From Oleiagrimonas sp963821885 (GTDB lineage: Bacteria > Pseudomonadota > Gammaproteobacteria > Xanthomonadales > Rhodanobacteraceae), in contig CAWGFN010000003.1 of the NCBI GenBank assembly GCA_963821885.1, positions 248,001 to 312,000 of the forward strand: DNA of 64,000 bases, read 5' to 3'. The position numbers and the translations under genes are program-made. The stretch's first letter is position 1. Every line of letters begins with the position of its first letter. Shown piece after piece: positions 7,749 to 14,387 of this stretch. Below the pieces are notes generated by a model. It had not been told where the DNA came from. It searched no databases and saw only the letters and a list, made by a program, of their open reading frames with translations.

Positions 7749-8320
7749 TACGCCAGCCTGTGGCCGGCCGCCAGGGTCCAGATGGCGAGGCCGACGAAGA
7801 GCAATGCGGCGGCCACGCGCGTGGCGCGCAGCGGCAGGCTGCCGGCGAAACGCGAGCCCAGCCAGACCACCGGCACGTTGGCCGCCAGCATGCCGGCGGT
7901 GGTGCCGGCCACGACCTGCCACAGCGGATGGTACTGCGCGGCCAGGACCACGGTGGCGATCTGCGTCTTGTCGCCCATTTCGGCGAGGAAGAAGGCGATG
8001 ATCGTGGCCACCATCACGCCGTGTCGCGGCTTGCCCGGGTCCTCGTCCTCTTCCATGCGGTCGGGGATCAGGATCCACACCGCCATGGCCAGCAGCGAGG
8101 CCACCACGACCCAGTGCAGCACTTCGGGCGTGAGCCAGCGCGCCAGCAGCTCGCCGACCGCGCCGGCCATGGCGTGGTTGACCAGGGTGGCGACCAGGAT
8201 GCCGATGCAGATCGGCCACGGCTTGCGGTAGCGCGCGGCGAGGATCAGCGAGAGCAGCTGGGTCTTGTCGCCGACTTCGGCCAGCGCGACGGTGGCGGCG
8301 GCGATGAGGAAGGTCTGCAC
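7748..8320 (-). CDS. mneA: UPF0016/TMEM165-type cation transporter, probable manganese exporter
   Basis: A 190-residue inner-membrane protein with two copies of the family signature: EVGDKTQ at residues 15-21 and EMGDKTQ at about 110, each at the start of a three-helix half. Members include Vibrio MneA, a manganese exporter, and yeast Gdt1. The start is a GTG at 8320 (VQTFLIAA), because reading upstream enters the riboswitch described below. Control by a manganese riboswitch supports Mn2+ efflux as its job. It is convergent with the MutS-like gene across the tandem repeat. Confidence 0.85.
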   Translation of the reverse strand: MQTFLIAAATVALAEVGDKTQLLSLILAARYRKPWPICIGILVATLVNHAMAGAVGELLARWLTPEVLHWVVVASLLAMAVWILIPDRMEEDEDPGKPRHGVMVATIIAFFLAEMGDKTQIATVVLAAQYHPLWQVVAGTTAGMLAANVPVVWLGSRFAGSLPLRATRVAAALLFVGLAIWTLAAGHRLA

Positions 8321-8395
8321 GTGGACTCCTTGGGACCGGGGACGATGGACGCGATGATTCCCACGCCGCGCCCCGGTCGGGTCGATGCGTGCGAA

Positions 8396-8510
8396 CCAGC
8401 GGTCTTGCCGGGGGCGGACGGGTCCGCCCTGCGCGCGCCATGATCGGTCGATCAAGTGTGTTGACGCGGGCCCCGGCGCGTTTCGCGGCCGGTCGGCTAC
8501 TCCCCGATGG
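8396..8510 (-). ncRNA. yybP-ykoY (manganese) riboswitch
   Basis: Read on the minus strand, the conserved L1 segment GGGGAGTAG lies at 8505-8497 and the conserved L3-side CAAGACC at 8407-8401. The flanks close the basal P1 helix: CCATCGG (8510-8504) with CCGCTGG (8402-8396), one mismatch. Inside are a P2-side hairpin (GGCCGCGAAACGCGCC) and a strong arm, GGGCGGAC/GTCCGCCC (8429-8412), plus the GTCAAC block near the centre. This layout matches the class known to bind Mn2+ and to control UPF0016/MneA genes in Xanthomonas and others. The expression platform must lie in 8395-8321, between aptamer and start codon. Confidence 0.85.
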
Positions 8511-8624
8511 AGCGGGCGCCAGCCTAGGGTACGCGGCGGCGAAGTTCAAGGCGCGCGCGCTTCACCGCAGGATCAGGTGCCCGGGCGCATACTGGCCAGT
8601 CTGTTCACCGATGGAGACGCTTGC

Positions 8625-9593
8625 ATGGAATACCGTCGACTGGGCCGTTCGGGCCTGAAGATCTCCGCCCTGTCCTTCGGCGCCTGGGTGACCTTCGGTC
8701 GCCAGGTCGACCGCAAGCAGGCGGCGAACCTGCTGGCCATGGCGCACGACCATGGCGTGAATTTCTTCGACAACGCCGAGACCTACGCCGCCGGCGATGC
8801 CGAGCGCGTGATGGGCAAGGCGCTCAAGGACATCGACCGCCCGCGCGACAGCTACTGCGTGTCGAGCAAGGTCTATTTCGGCGCCCGCGACGAACCGGCG
8901 CCGACCCAGCGCGGCCTGTCGCGCAAGCACGTGCGCGAGGCCTGCGACCAGGCGCTCAAGCGCCTGAAGGTCGACTACCTGGACCTGTACTTCTGCCACC
9001 GCCCCGACGAGGACACGCCGGTGGAGGAGACGGTGTTCGCCATGGACACGCTGATCCGCCAGGGCAAGGTGCTGTACTGGGGCACGTCCGAATGGCCGGC
9101 CGAGCGCATCCGCGAGGCGCACGAGATCGCCCGCGCCCACCACCTGCACGCACCGAGCATGGAGCAGCCGCAGTACAACCTGCTGCATCGCGAGCGCGTG
9201 GAGAAGGAATACGCGCCGCTGTACGACGAGTTCGGCATGGGCACCACGATCTGGTCGCCGCTGGCCTCGGGGCTGCTGACCGGCAAGTACCGCGACGGCA
9301 TTCCCGACGACTCGCGCCTGAACCTGCCCGGCTACGAATGGCTGCGCGAGATGGTCATGGACGATCCGGCGCGCCTTGAGAAGGCCAACCGGGTCGCCGC
9401 CGTCGCCGAGGAGGCGGGCATCGCGCCGGCGACCTTCGCCATTGCCTGGTGCCTGAAGAACCCGCACGTGTCCACGGTGATGCTGGGCGCCAGCAAGCCG
9501 GACCAGCTCAAGCAGAACCTGGAGGCCATGGACGTGGTCGAGCGCATCGACGAGGCGCTGATGAAGCGGGTCGACGCGGCGCTCGCGGACTGA
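8625..9593 (+). CDS. Aldo/keto reductase, Kv-beta-like subfamily
   Basis: NADPH-dependent oxidoreductase of 322 residues with a TIM-barrel fold, closest in pattern to voltage-gated potassium channel beta subunits and YghZ. The catalytic tetrad is present: Asp49 and Tyr54 in FFDNAETYAAGD, Lys82 in SSKVYF and His125 in YFCHRPDED. Further motifs are GKVLYWGTSEWPAE, EQPQYNLLHR and TTIWSPLASGLLTGKY, the last binding the cofactor. The ATG at 8625 is chosen because the protein begins MEYRRLGRSGLKIS; an open frame upstream runs through the divergent riboswitch. The physiological substrate is unknown. Confidence 0.9.
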   Translation: MEYRRLGRSGLKISALSFGAWVTFGRQVDRKQAANLLAMAHDHGVNFFDNAETYAAGDAERVMGKALKDIDRPRDSYCVSSKVYFGARDEPAPTQRGLSRKHVREACDQALKRLKVDYLDLYFCHRPDEDTPVEETVFAMDTLIRQGKVLYWGTSEWPAERIREAHEIARAHHLHAPSMEQPQYNLLHRERVEKEYAPLYDEFGMGTTIWSPLASGLLTGKYRDGIPDDSRLNLPGYEWLREMVMDDPARLEKANRVAAVAEEAGIAPATFAIAWCLKNPHVSTVMLGASKPDQLKQNLEAMDVVERIDEALMKRVDAALAD

Positions 9594-9618
9594 CGCCCGG
9601 GCGCGCCTCGCGCACATG

Positions 9619-9645
9619 AAAAAGGCCGCCCGCGGGCGGCCTTTT
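9619..9645. terminator. Bidirectional intrinsic terminator
   Basis: AAAAGGCCGCCCGCGGGCGGCCTTTT is a perfect palindrome with an A-run on one side and a T-run on the other. It lies between the convergent aldo-keto reductase and PDZ-protein genes and can serve both. Confidence 0.9.
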
Positions 9646-9660
9646 TCGTGCGTCGGTGGA

Positions 9661-10695
9661 TCAAGCCGAGTGGACCGGGGGTGCCGGCGGCGCCGGAGGC
9701 GGCGGCGGGATGTTGCCCGGCGGCGGCGTCGGCGGGACGGGCGGCGCCGGCGGCGGGGGCGGCGGAGGCGGCGGCAGCATGGCGTCGACGGACGGCACCT
9801 TCATCATCACCGTGTGCGTGCGGTTGTGCCGGCGCAGGGCGATCTTCGCCTCGCCCTTGCCCTTGTGCTCGTGCAGCGCGCGCATGACGTCTTCCGGGTC
9901 GTCCACTGACTTGCCGTCGACCCCGGTGATCACGTCGCCGGCCTTCAGGCCCGGGAAGCGCTTGCTGTCGCCGGAGAGCACCAGCGCGCCCTTGGCGGTG
10001 CCGAAGTAGCTGCCCAGGTCCGTGTTCAACGAGGCCAGGTTCAGGCCCCACCACGGCGCGTTGACGAAGAACATGCGGTGGTTCATGTGCATGCTGTCGA
10101 GCTTGCGCCGCGCGTCGATGATCACGCGTTCGACGTCGCCGCCGTTCTTGTCGTGCCATTCCATGCGGCGTTCGACCAGGGCGCGGGGCCAGTCGGCGTT
10201 CTCGTTGCGCTGCGCGGTCACGGTGACCGTGCGGGCGCTGCCGTCGCGATCGAGCTTCAGGACCACCTTCTGCCCGACCTTGATGTCGCGCAGCGTGTCG
10301 ATGCGGCGGGGCGTCTTGCCACTGGCGGTGGCCTTGCCGTCGACCGACACGATCAGGTCGCCGGCCTGCACGCCGGCCTTCTCGGCGGACGATCCCGGGG
10401 TGACCCCGGCGACCTTCAGGCCCTTGTCGGTCGGCATCATCACCAGACCGAGCGTGCCACGCTTGGGATCGGCCATGACGCGGAAGGCGTACACGCGCGG
10501 GTTGTCGGCGTGCATCTTCTCGGCCAGCTGGCCCATGCGCTGGCCGAGCTGGTGCATCTGCTGCTGCAGTTGCTCGAATTCCTGCTGCAGCTTGGCCTGG
10601 TCGGCGGGCGCGGGCGGCGCCTTCGCGGGTGGCGCGGCCTGGGCCGCGAAAGCCGCCAGGACCAGCGTGGCGGTACAAAGCATGCGTGTGTACAT
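9661..10695 (-). CDS. Secreted double-PDZ protein with polyproline tail
   Basis: A 344-residue exported protein. Residues 1-20 are a signal peptide (MLCTATLVLAAFAAQA, cleavage after AQA). Residues 28-60 are a Gln/Leu-rich coiled coil (LQQEFEQLQQQMHQLGQRM). PDZ1 spans about 75-170 (GLKVAGVTPGSSAEKAGVQ then GDLIVSVDGKA). PDZ2 spans about 215-305 (FPGLKAGDVITGVDGKSVDD). No trypsin-like protease domain is present, so it is not a DegP. The last 36 residues are almost pure proline/alanine/valine with a run of nine prolines. It is the last gene of the ECF sigma operon, 17 bases after the membrane regulator, which suggests an envelope-sensing role (inference). Confidence 0.75.
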   Translation of the reverse strand: MYTRMLCTATLVLAAFAAQAAPPAKAPPAPADQAKLQQEFEQLQQQMHQLGQRMGQLAEKMHADNPRVYAFRVMADPKRGTLGLVMMPTDKGLKVAGVTPGSSAEKAGVQAGDLIVSVDGKATASGKTPRRIDTLRDIKVGQKVVLKLDRDGSARTVTVTAQRNENADWPRALVERRMEWHDKNGGDVERVIIDARRKLDSMHMNHRMFFVNAPWWGLNLASLNTDLGSYFGTAKGALVLSGDSKRFPGLKAGDVITGVDGKSVDDPEDVMRALHEHKGKGEAKIALRRHNRTHTVMMKVPSVDAMLPPPPPPPPPAPPVPPTPPPGNIPPPPPAPPAPPVHSA

Positions 10696-10712
10696 GAGGC
10701 GTCTCCGGGGAG

Positions 10713-11297
10713 TCAGAGGTGGACGGTGGGGTTGCGGTTATCGGCCATCACCGGGCGGCCGGAAAGCGGGGACTGGCTGGCGCGCAGCATGGCCAGGTCC
10801 TGCAGCAGGCGCACGCGCTGGCGCCACAGCGACGCGCGGTCGCCGGCATCGCCGGGCGCGGCCAGCTGCAGGTCGATCAGGCCGATGCGGTCCTGCAGGT
10901 TCACCGCGCTGGCCAGCGACGGTCCCTGCAGCGGGGCGCCGCCGGCGCGCAGTTCGGCCAGCCAGCGCTCCAGGCGCATGGAGTGGTCCTGCAGCTGCGC
11001 CAGGGTGGCGTTGTTGCGGGTCACCCGGGGGGTCGCCGAGGTGGGTGGCTGCGCGCCGACCAGCGCGGTCGCGGCCGGGCGGCGCAGTGCGTGGTTCATG
11101 CCCAGGGCGACCAGCACGCTGGCGGCCATGGCCAGGGGCACGATCGTGCGCAGCAGGCGACGCTGCCGGGCCCGGGCCTCGATCTTGGCGCGCATGCGCT
11201 GCCAGCCGTCGCTGGCGGCATCGTGGCCGGGCAGGGCGCGCAGGGCCGCGCCGAGGCTGTCGGGTTCGTGGCTGGGGGGGTACGGCGTGGGTTTCAT
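10713..11297 (-). CDS. Single-pass membrane protein, probable anti-sigma factor
   Basis: 194 residues with one transmembrane helix at about 49-69 (IVPLAMAASVLVALGMNHAL), a basic cytoplasmic N-terminal part (MRAKIEARARQRRLL just before the membrane) and a helical periplasmic C-terminal part. Its start overlaps the stop of the ECF sigma gene (ATGA, 11294-11297), the standard arrangement of a sigma/anti-sigma pair. No zinc-binding HxxxCxxC motif is present, so it is not a ZAS-type anti-sigma. The function is inferred from context and topology only. Confidence 0.6.
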   Translation of the reverse strand: MKPTPYPPSHEPDSLGAALRALPGHDAASDGWQRMRAKIEARARQRRLLRTIVPLAMAASVLVALGMNHALRRPAATALVGAQPPTSATPRVTRNNATLAQLQDHSMRLERWLAELRAGGAPLQGPSLASAVNLQDRIGLIDLQLAAPGDAGDRASLWRQRVRLLQDLAMLRASQSPLSGRPVMADNRNPTVHL

Positions 11298-11917
11298 GAT
11301 GCGCTCCCCGCGGTGGGGATCAGACAGGTGGGGGCGGCGTCGGCCGGCGCCAGCAGTTCACGCAGGCGGCGGGTGCCGCGCGCCAGTTGCGATTTGGAGA
11401 AGCTCACGCTGCGGCCGAACTGGTCGGCGATCTCCACGTGCGTGTAGCCCTCCACGTGATACAGCCACAGCACCGCGCGGGCGGTGGCGGGCAGGTCGGC
11501 CAGCGCGCGTTCCAGGGTCTGCGCGTCGGCGTGCCGCCAGGGCGCGGGTGCGGCGTCGGCCAGCTCGTGGTCGTCGACCGGGCTGTGGTCGAAGCGGTGG
11601 TGACGGCGCAGGTACATCAGCGACTCGTTGACCACCAGCTGCCGCAGCCAGCCCCAGAACGGCGACTCGCCGCGGAACTGGCCGACGCGCTCGTAGGCCT
11701 TCAGCATCGCGTCCTGCATCACTTCCTGCGCGCTGTCGCGCTGCCCGGTCAGGCGCAAGGCCAGGGTGAAGGCCGGTCGCTCGAAGCGGCGGTAGACCTG
11801 CTCGAACGCATCCAGGTCGCCGTCGCGGAGTCGGGCGATCAGGGTGTCGGCAATGTCCTGGCGGAAGCTGGTCGGGTTCACGTCTACATGATGCGCCAGC
11901 CGCGCAAAGGGTCGCAT
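11294..11917 (-). CDS. ECF-family RNA polymerase sigma factor
   Basis: Small sigma-70 family protein (207 residues from the ATG at 11917). Region 2 is visible as DAFEQVYRRFERPAFTLA with DSAQEVMQDAMLKAYERVGQ, followed by FWGWLRQLVVNESLMYLRRH. Region 4 is ARAVLWLYHVEGYTHVEIAD with the helix-turn-helix ending SFSKSQLARGTRRLRELL. The start is uncertain: a GTG at 11881 (VNPTSFRQD) or a GTG at 11980 are alternatives, and none has a good ribosome binding site. If 11980 were used, the palindromes at 11956-11982 would be coding. It heads an operon with the membrane regulator and PDZ protein and is divergent from the transporter cluster. Confidence 0.85.
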   Translation of the reverse strand: MRPFARLAHHVDVNPTSFRQDIADTLIARLRDGDLDAFEQVYRRFERPAFTLALRLTGQRDSAQEVMQDAMLKAYERVGQFRGESPFWGWLRQLVVNESLMYLRRHHRFDHSPVDDHELADAAPAPWRHADAQTLERALADLPATARAVLWLYHVEGYTHVEIADQFGRSVSFSKSQLARGTRRLRELLAPADAAPTCLIPTAGSAS

Positions 11918-11955
11918 GCCAAACGTCCGGGTACGCGCCGCGCGGGCGTTCGCGG

Positions 11956-11982
11956 TGTCCGGACAGGTGTCCGCGGACACCT
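11956..11982. promoter_or_regulatory. Two tandem palindromes, candidate activator binding sites
   Basis: TGTCCGGACA (11956-11965) abuts AGGTGTCCGCGGACACCT (11965-11982), both perfect. They share TGTCC...GGACA half-sites with spacers of 0 and 2 bases. They lie in the divergent region, with centres about 88 and 101 bases before the -12 element of the sigma-54 promoter. That is a normal distance for the upstream activating sequences of NtrC-type activators. They are also upstream of the ECF sigma gene and could instead belong to it. Confidence 0.55.
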
Positions 11983-12011
11983 TCTTCGGACCCTCGGGAG
12001 ACTTACAAAAA

Positions 12012-12026
12012 CCATGTAAAACATGG
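12012..12026. promoter_or_regulatory. Inverted repeat, possible operator
   Basis: CCATGT-AAA-ACATGG is a perfect 6-bp inverted repeat with a 3-base spacer, in the AT-richer centre of the divergent intergenic region, about 35 bases before the -24 element. A repressor or activator site is possible; no family can be assigned. Confidence 0.4.
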
Positions 12027-12047
12027 ACATGCGAATTTCATCGCGGC

Positions 12048-12063
12048 TGGCACGGGCCTTGCT
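12048..12063 (+). promoter_or_regulatory. Sigma-54 promoter (-24/-12) of the transporter cluster
   Basis: TGGCACGGGCCTTGCT matches the sigma-54 consensus TGGCACG-N4-TTGC(A/T) at every conserved base, including GG at -24 and GC at -12 with the right 10-base spacing. Predicted start is near 12073, 35 bases before the adaptor ATG. The same cluster encodes an NtrC-type activator with an intact GAYTGA loop, the class needed to open such promoters. This is the best promoter call in the window. Confidence 0.85.
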
Positions 12064-12107
12064 GACATTACCTTGACAGCGCCCGTCGGGCGCAGGGGAT
12101 GTTTTGC

Positions 12108-13376
12108 ATGATTCGAGATACTTCCGCCCAGGACCGCCTGCTCGAGGTCAATCCGCGACGCCGGCGATTGATGTTGATCGGCGCCGCGGTCGCCGCCGTG
12201 GTGCTGATCGGCTTTGCCGTGCCGGGCCTCAGGCACATGCTGTCGGCGTCCAGTTCGGTCAGCGCCGCGCGACTGTCGTTCGCCACCGTGCAGCGCGGCA
12301 CCTTCGTCAACGACATCGCCGCCGATGGCCGCGTGGTGGCCGCCGTGCGGCCCACGCTCTACGCCAATTCGCCAGGCATGGTGACGCTCAAGGTGCACGC
12401 CGGCGACAGCGTCAAGCAGGGCCAGGTGCTGGCGATCATCAACAGCCCGGAACTGAAGAACAAGCTGGCGCAGGAAGAATCGCAGCTGGACGCCCTGGAA
12501 GTGGACTACCAGCGCGCGCGCATCGACGCCAGCAAGCAGCGCGGCGAGCTGCAGCAGGCCTACGACAACGCCAAGATCGACGCCCTCAGCGCCAAGCGCG
12601 ACTACGAGCGCTACCTGGAGGCTTTCCACAAGGGCGCATTCGCGCAGTCCGACGTCGACCGTGCCCACGACACCATGGAAAAGGCCGACATCGCGCTCAG
12701 GAACGCGCGCCAGAACCTGAACCTGAACAAGGACAGCCTGGACTACAACATCAAGGCCAAGCGCCTGGCCCACGAGCGGCAGTCGCTGCTGGTGGCCGAC
12801 ATCAAGCGCCAGGTCGATGACCTCAACGTGCGCTCGCCGGTGAACGGGCAGGTCGGCCAGCTGTTCGTGGCGCCGCGCGCCACCGTGGCCAAGGACGCCA
12901 AGCTGCTCAGCGTCATCGACCTGTCGGCGCTGGAGGTGCAGGTGCAGGTGCCGGAAAGCTTCGCCCGCGACCTGGGCGTGGGCATGCCGGCGCGCATCAG
13001 CGGCAACGGCAACCAGTGGAACGGCAAGGTCAGCGCCATCTCGCCCGAGGTGGTCAACGGCGAGGTCGCCGCGCGGGTGCGCTTCGAGGGCGCCAAGCCG
13101 GAGAACCTGCGCCAGAACCAGAGACTGTCCGTGCGCATCCTGCTGGACAAGCGCGACAACGTGCTGACGGTGGCGCGCGGTTCCTTCGTCGACGAGTCGG
13201 GCGGACGCTACGCCTACGTCGTGCAGGACGGCATCGCGGTGAAGACGCCGATCCGCGTCGGCGCCTCCTCCATCGACAAGGTCGAGATCCTCCAGGGCCT
13301 GAAGGTCGGCGACAAGGTCGTCATCTCGGGCACCGACAACTTCAACGGCGCCGCGCGGGTGGCGATCAGCGATTAG
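12108..13376 (+). CDS. Periplasmic adaptor (HlyD/MacA-type membrane fusion protein)
   Basis: 422 residues, inner-membrane anchored by one helix at about 18-40 (LMLIGAAVAAVVLIGFAVPGL). A lipoyl-like half (VKAGDSVKQGQVLAI type, here VHAGDSVKQGQVLAIINSPE) is followed by a long coiled-coil hairpin (about 110-220) and the second lipoyl half SPVNGQVGQLFVAPRATV, then beta-barrel and proximal domains. It would join the ABC permeases to an outer-membrane channel; no TolC-type gene is in the window. The ATG at 12108 follows AGGGGA at 8 bases; an ATG at 12099 is in frame but lies inside that site. A GCGCCCG-T-CGGGCGC hairpin (12079-12093) sits in the leader. Confidence 0.85.
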   Translation: MIRDTSAQDRLLEVNPRRRRLMLIGAAVAAVVLIGFAVPGLRHMLSASSSVSAARLSFATVQRGTFVNDIAADGRVVAAVRPTLYANSPGMVTLKVHAGDSVKQGQVLAIINSPELKNKLAQEESQLDALEVDYQRARIDASKQRGELQQAYDNAKIDALSAKRDYERYLEAFHKGAFAQSDVDRAHDTMEKADIALRNARQNLNLNKDSLDYNIKAKRLAHERQSLLVADIKRQVDDLNVRSPVNGQVGQLFVAPRATVAKDAKLLSVIDLSALEVQVQVPESFARDLGVGMPARISGNGNQWNGKVSAISPEVVNGEVAARVRFEGAKPENLRQNQRLSVRILLDKRDNVLTVARGSFVDESGGRYAYVVQDGIAVKTPIRVGASSIDKVEILQGLKVGDKVVISGTDNFNGAARVAISD

Positions 13377-13530
13377 GGCCGGGACCCGGGACTCGGGACT
13401 CGGGATTCGGTACCCGGTACCCGGTACCCGGGACCCGGAGCTTGGGACTCGGGACTCGGGACCGGGGGACGCACGAACGCTCTTTGCACAGTTGAAACGC
13501 TGCACTTCGGGTCCCGGGTCCCGGGTCCCG
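13377..13530. repeat. GGGACTC-type heptad repeat with inverted arms
   Basis: The left block (13377-13468) is built of GGGACTC, GGGACCC and GGTACCC heptads. The right block (13508-13530) is CGGGTCCCGGGTCCCGGGTC, roughly its reverse complement. About 40 unrelated bases lie between, so a long stem-loop can form within the adaptor-ATPase gap. It is not a T-tailed terminator. The same motif occurs at 38853-38885, 54121-54270 and, in degenerate form, 58379-58402. The rest of the gap to 13595 shows only the AAAGGG ribosome binding site of the next gene. Confidence 0.8.
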
Positions 13531-13595
13531 ATCCACAGACCCGATAACCAAGCAAGCACCACATCCACAGAACGCCACCAAAGGGAACACCCACC

Positions 13596-14309
13596 ATGCT
13601 GAAGATGACCCACCTTTCGAAGGTCTACCGCACCGAAGTCGTGGAAACCTACGCGCTTCGCGATTTCAACATCGACGTCAAGGAAGGCGAGTTCGTCGCC
13701 GTGACCGGACCGTCGGGTTCGGGCAAGACCACCTTCCTGACCATCGCCGGCCTGCTGGAGACCTTCACCGGCGGCGAGTACATGCTCGACGGCGTCGACG
13801 TCAGCGGCCTCAACGACAACGCCCGCTCGAAGATCCGCAACGAGAAGATCGGCTTCATCTTCCAGGCCTTCAACCTGATTCCGGACCTCAACGTGTACGA
13901 CAACGTCGAGGTGCCGCTGCGCTATCGCGGCATGAAGTCGGCCGAGCGCAAGCAGCGCATCATGGACGCCCTGGAACGCGTCGGCCTGGCCTCGCGCATC
14001 AAGCACTATCCGGCCGAACTGTCCGGCGGCCAGCAGCAGCGCGTGGCCATTGCCCGTGCCCTGGCCGGCAGCCCGCGCCTGCTCCTGGCCGATGAACCGA
14101 CCGGCAACCTGGACACGCAGATGGCGCGTGGCGTGATGGAGCTGCTGGAGGACATCCACCGCGGCGGCGCGACCATCGTCATGGTCACCCACGATCCGGA
14201 ACTGGCGGCGCGCGCGCAGCGCAACGTGCACATCATCGATGGCCAGGAAGTGGACATCGCCGAGGAGCCGCGTTTCCACGCCGATCACGCCGCCGGCAAC
14301 CCGGCCTGA
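13596..14309 (+). CDS. ABC transporter ATP-binding protein (MacB/LolD-type)
   Basis: 237-residue nucleotide-binding subunit. Walker A GPSGSGKTT at 38-46, Q-loop in FIFQAFNLIPDLNVYDNVEVPL, signature LSGGQQQRVAIARAL at about 141, Walker B LLLADEPTGNLD at about 161-172, and the switch histidine in VMVTHDPEL. The DEPTGNLD sequence and lack of a fused membrane domain place it with the LolD/FtsE/MacB-N group, which works with FtsX-like permeases. It is the only ATPase in a cluster with ten permeases, so one ATPase must energise several permease combinations or others are recruited from elsewhere. Confidence 0.93.
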   Translation: MLKMTHLSKVYRTEVVETYALRDFNIDVKEGEFVAVTGPSGSGKTTFLTIAGLLETFTGGEYMLDGVDVSGLNDNARSKIRNEKIGFIFQAFNLIPDLNVYDNVEVPLRYRGMKSAERKQRIMDALERVGLASRIKHYPAELSGGQQQRVAIARALAGSPRLLLADEPTGNLDTQMARGVMELLEDIHRGGATIVMVTHDPELAARAQRNVHIIDGQEVDIAEEPRFHADHAAGNPA

Positions 14310-14387
14310 AGCCGATCGCCACCATGCATCCGGCCGGCCCACGGTCCGGCCTGTAGTTCCCCGCGGGGAATCCGACGGAGTCACGCG

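Noticed and set aside
7311..8549. A 412-codon minus-strand open frame across the tandem repeat and the riboswitch.
   Set aside because: It repeats the same peptide because of the DNA repeat and is out of frame with the UPF0016 gene. No coding character.
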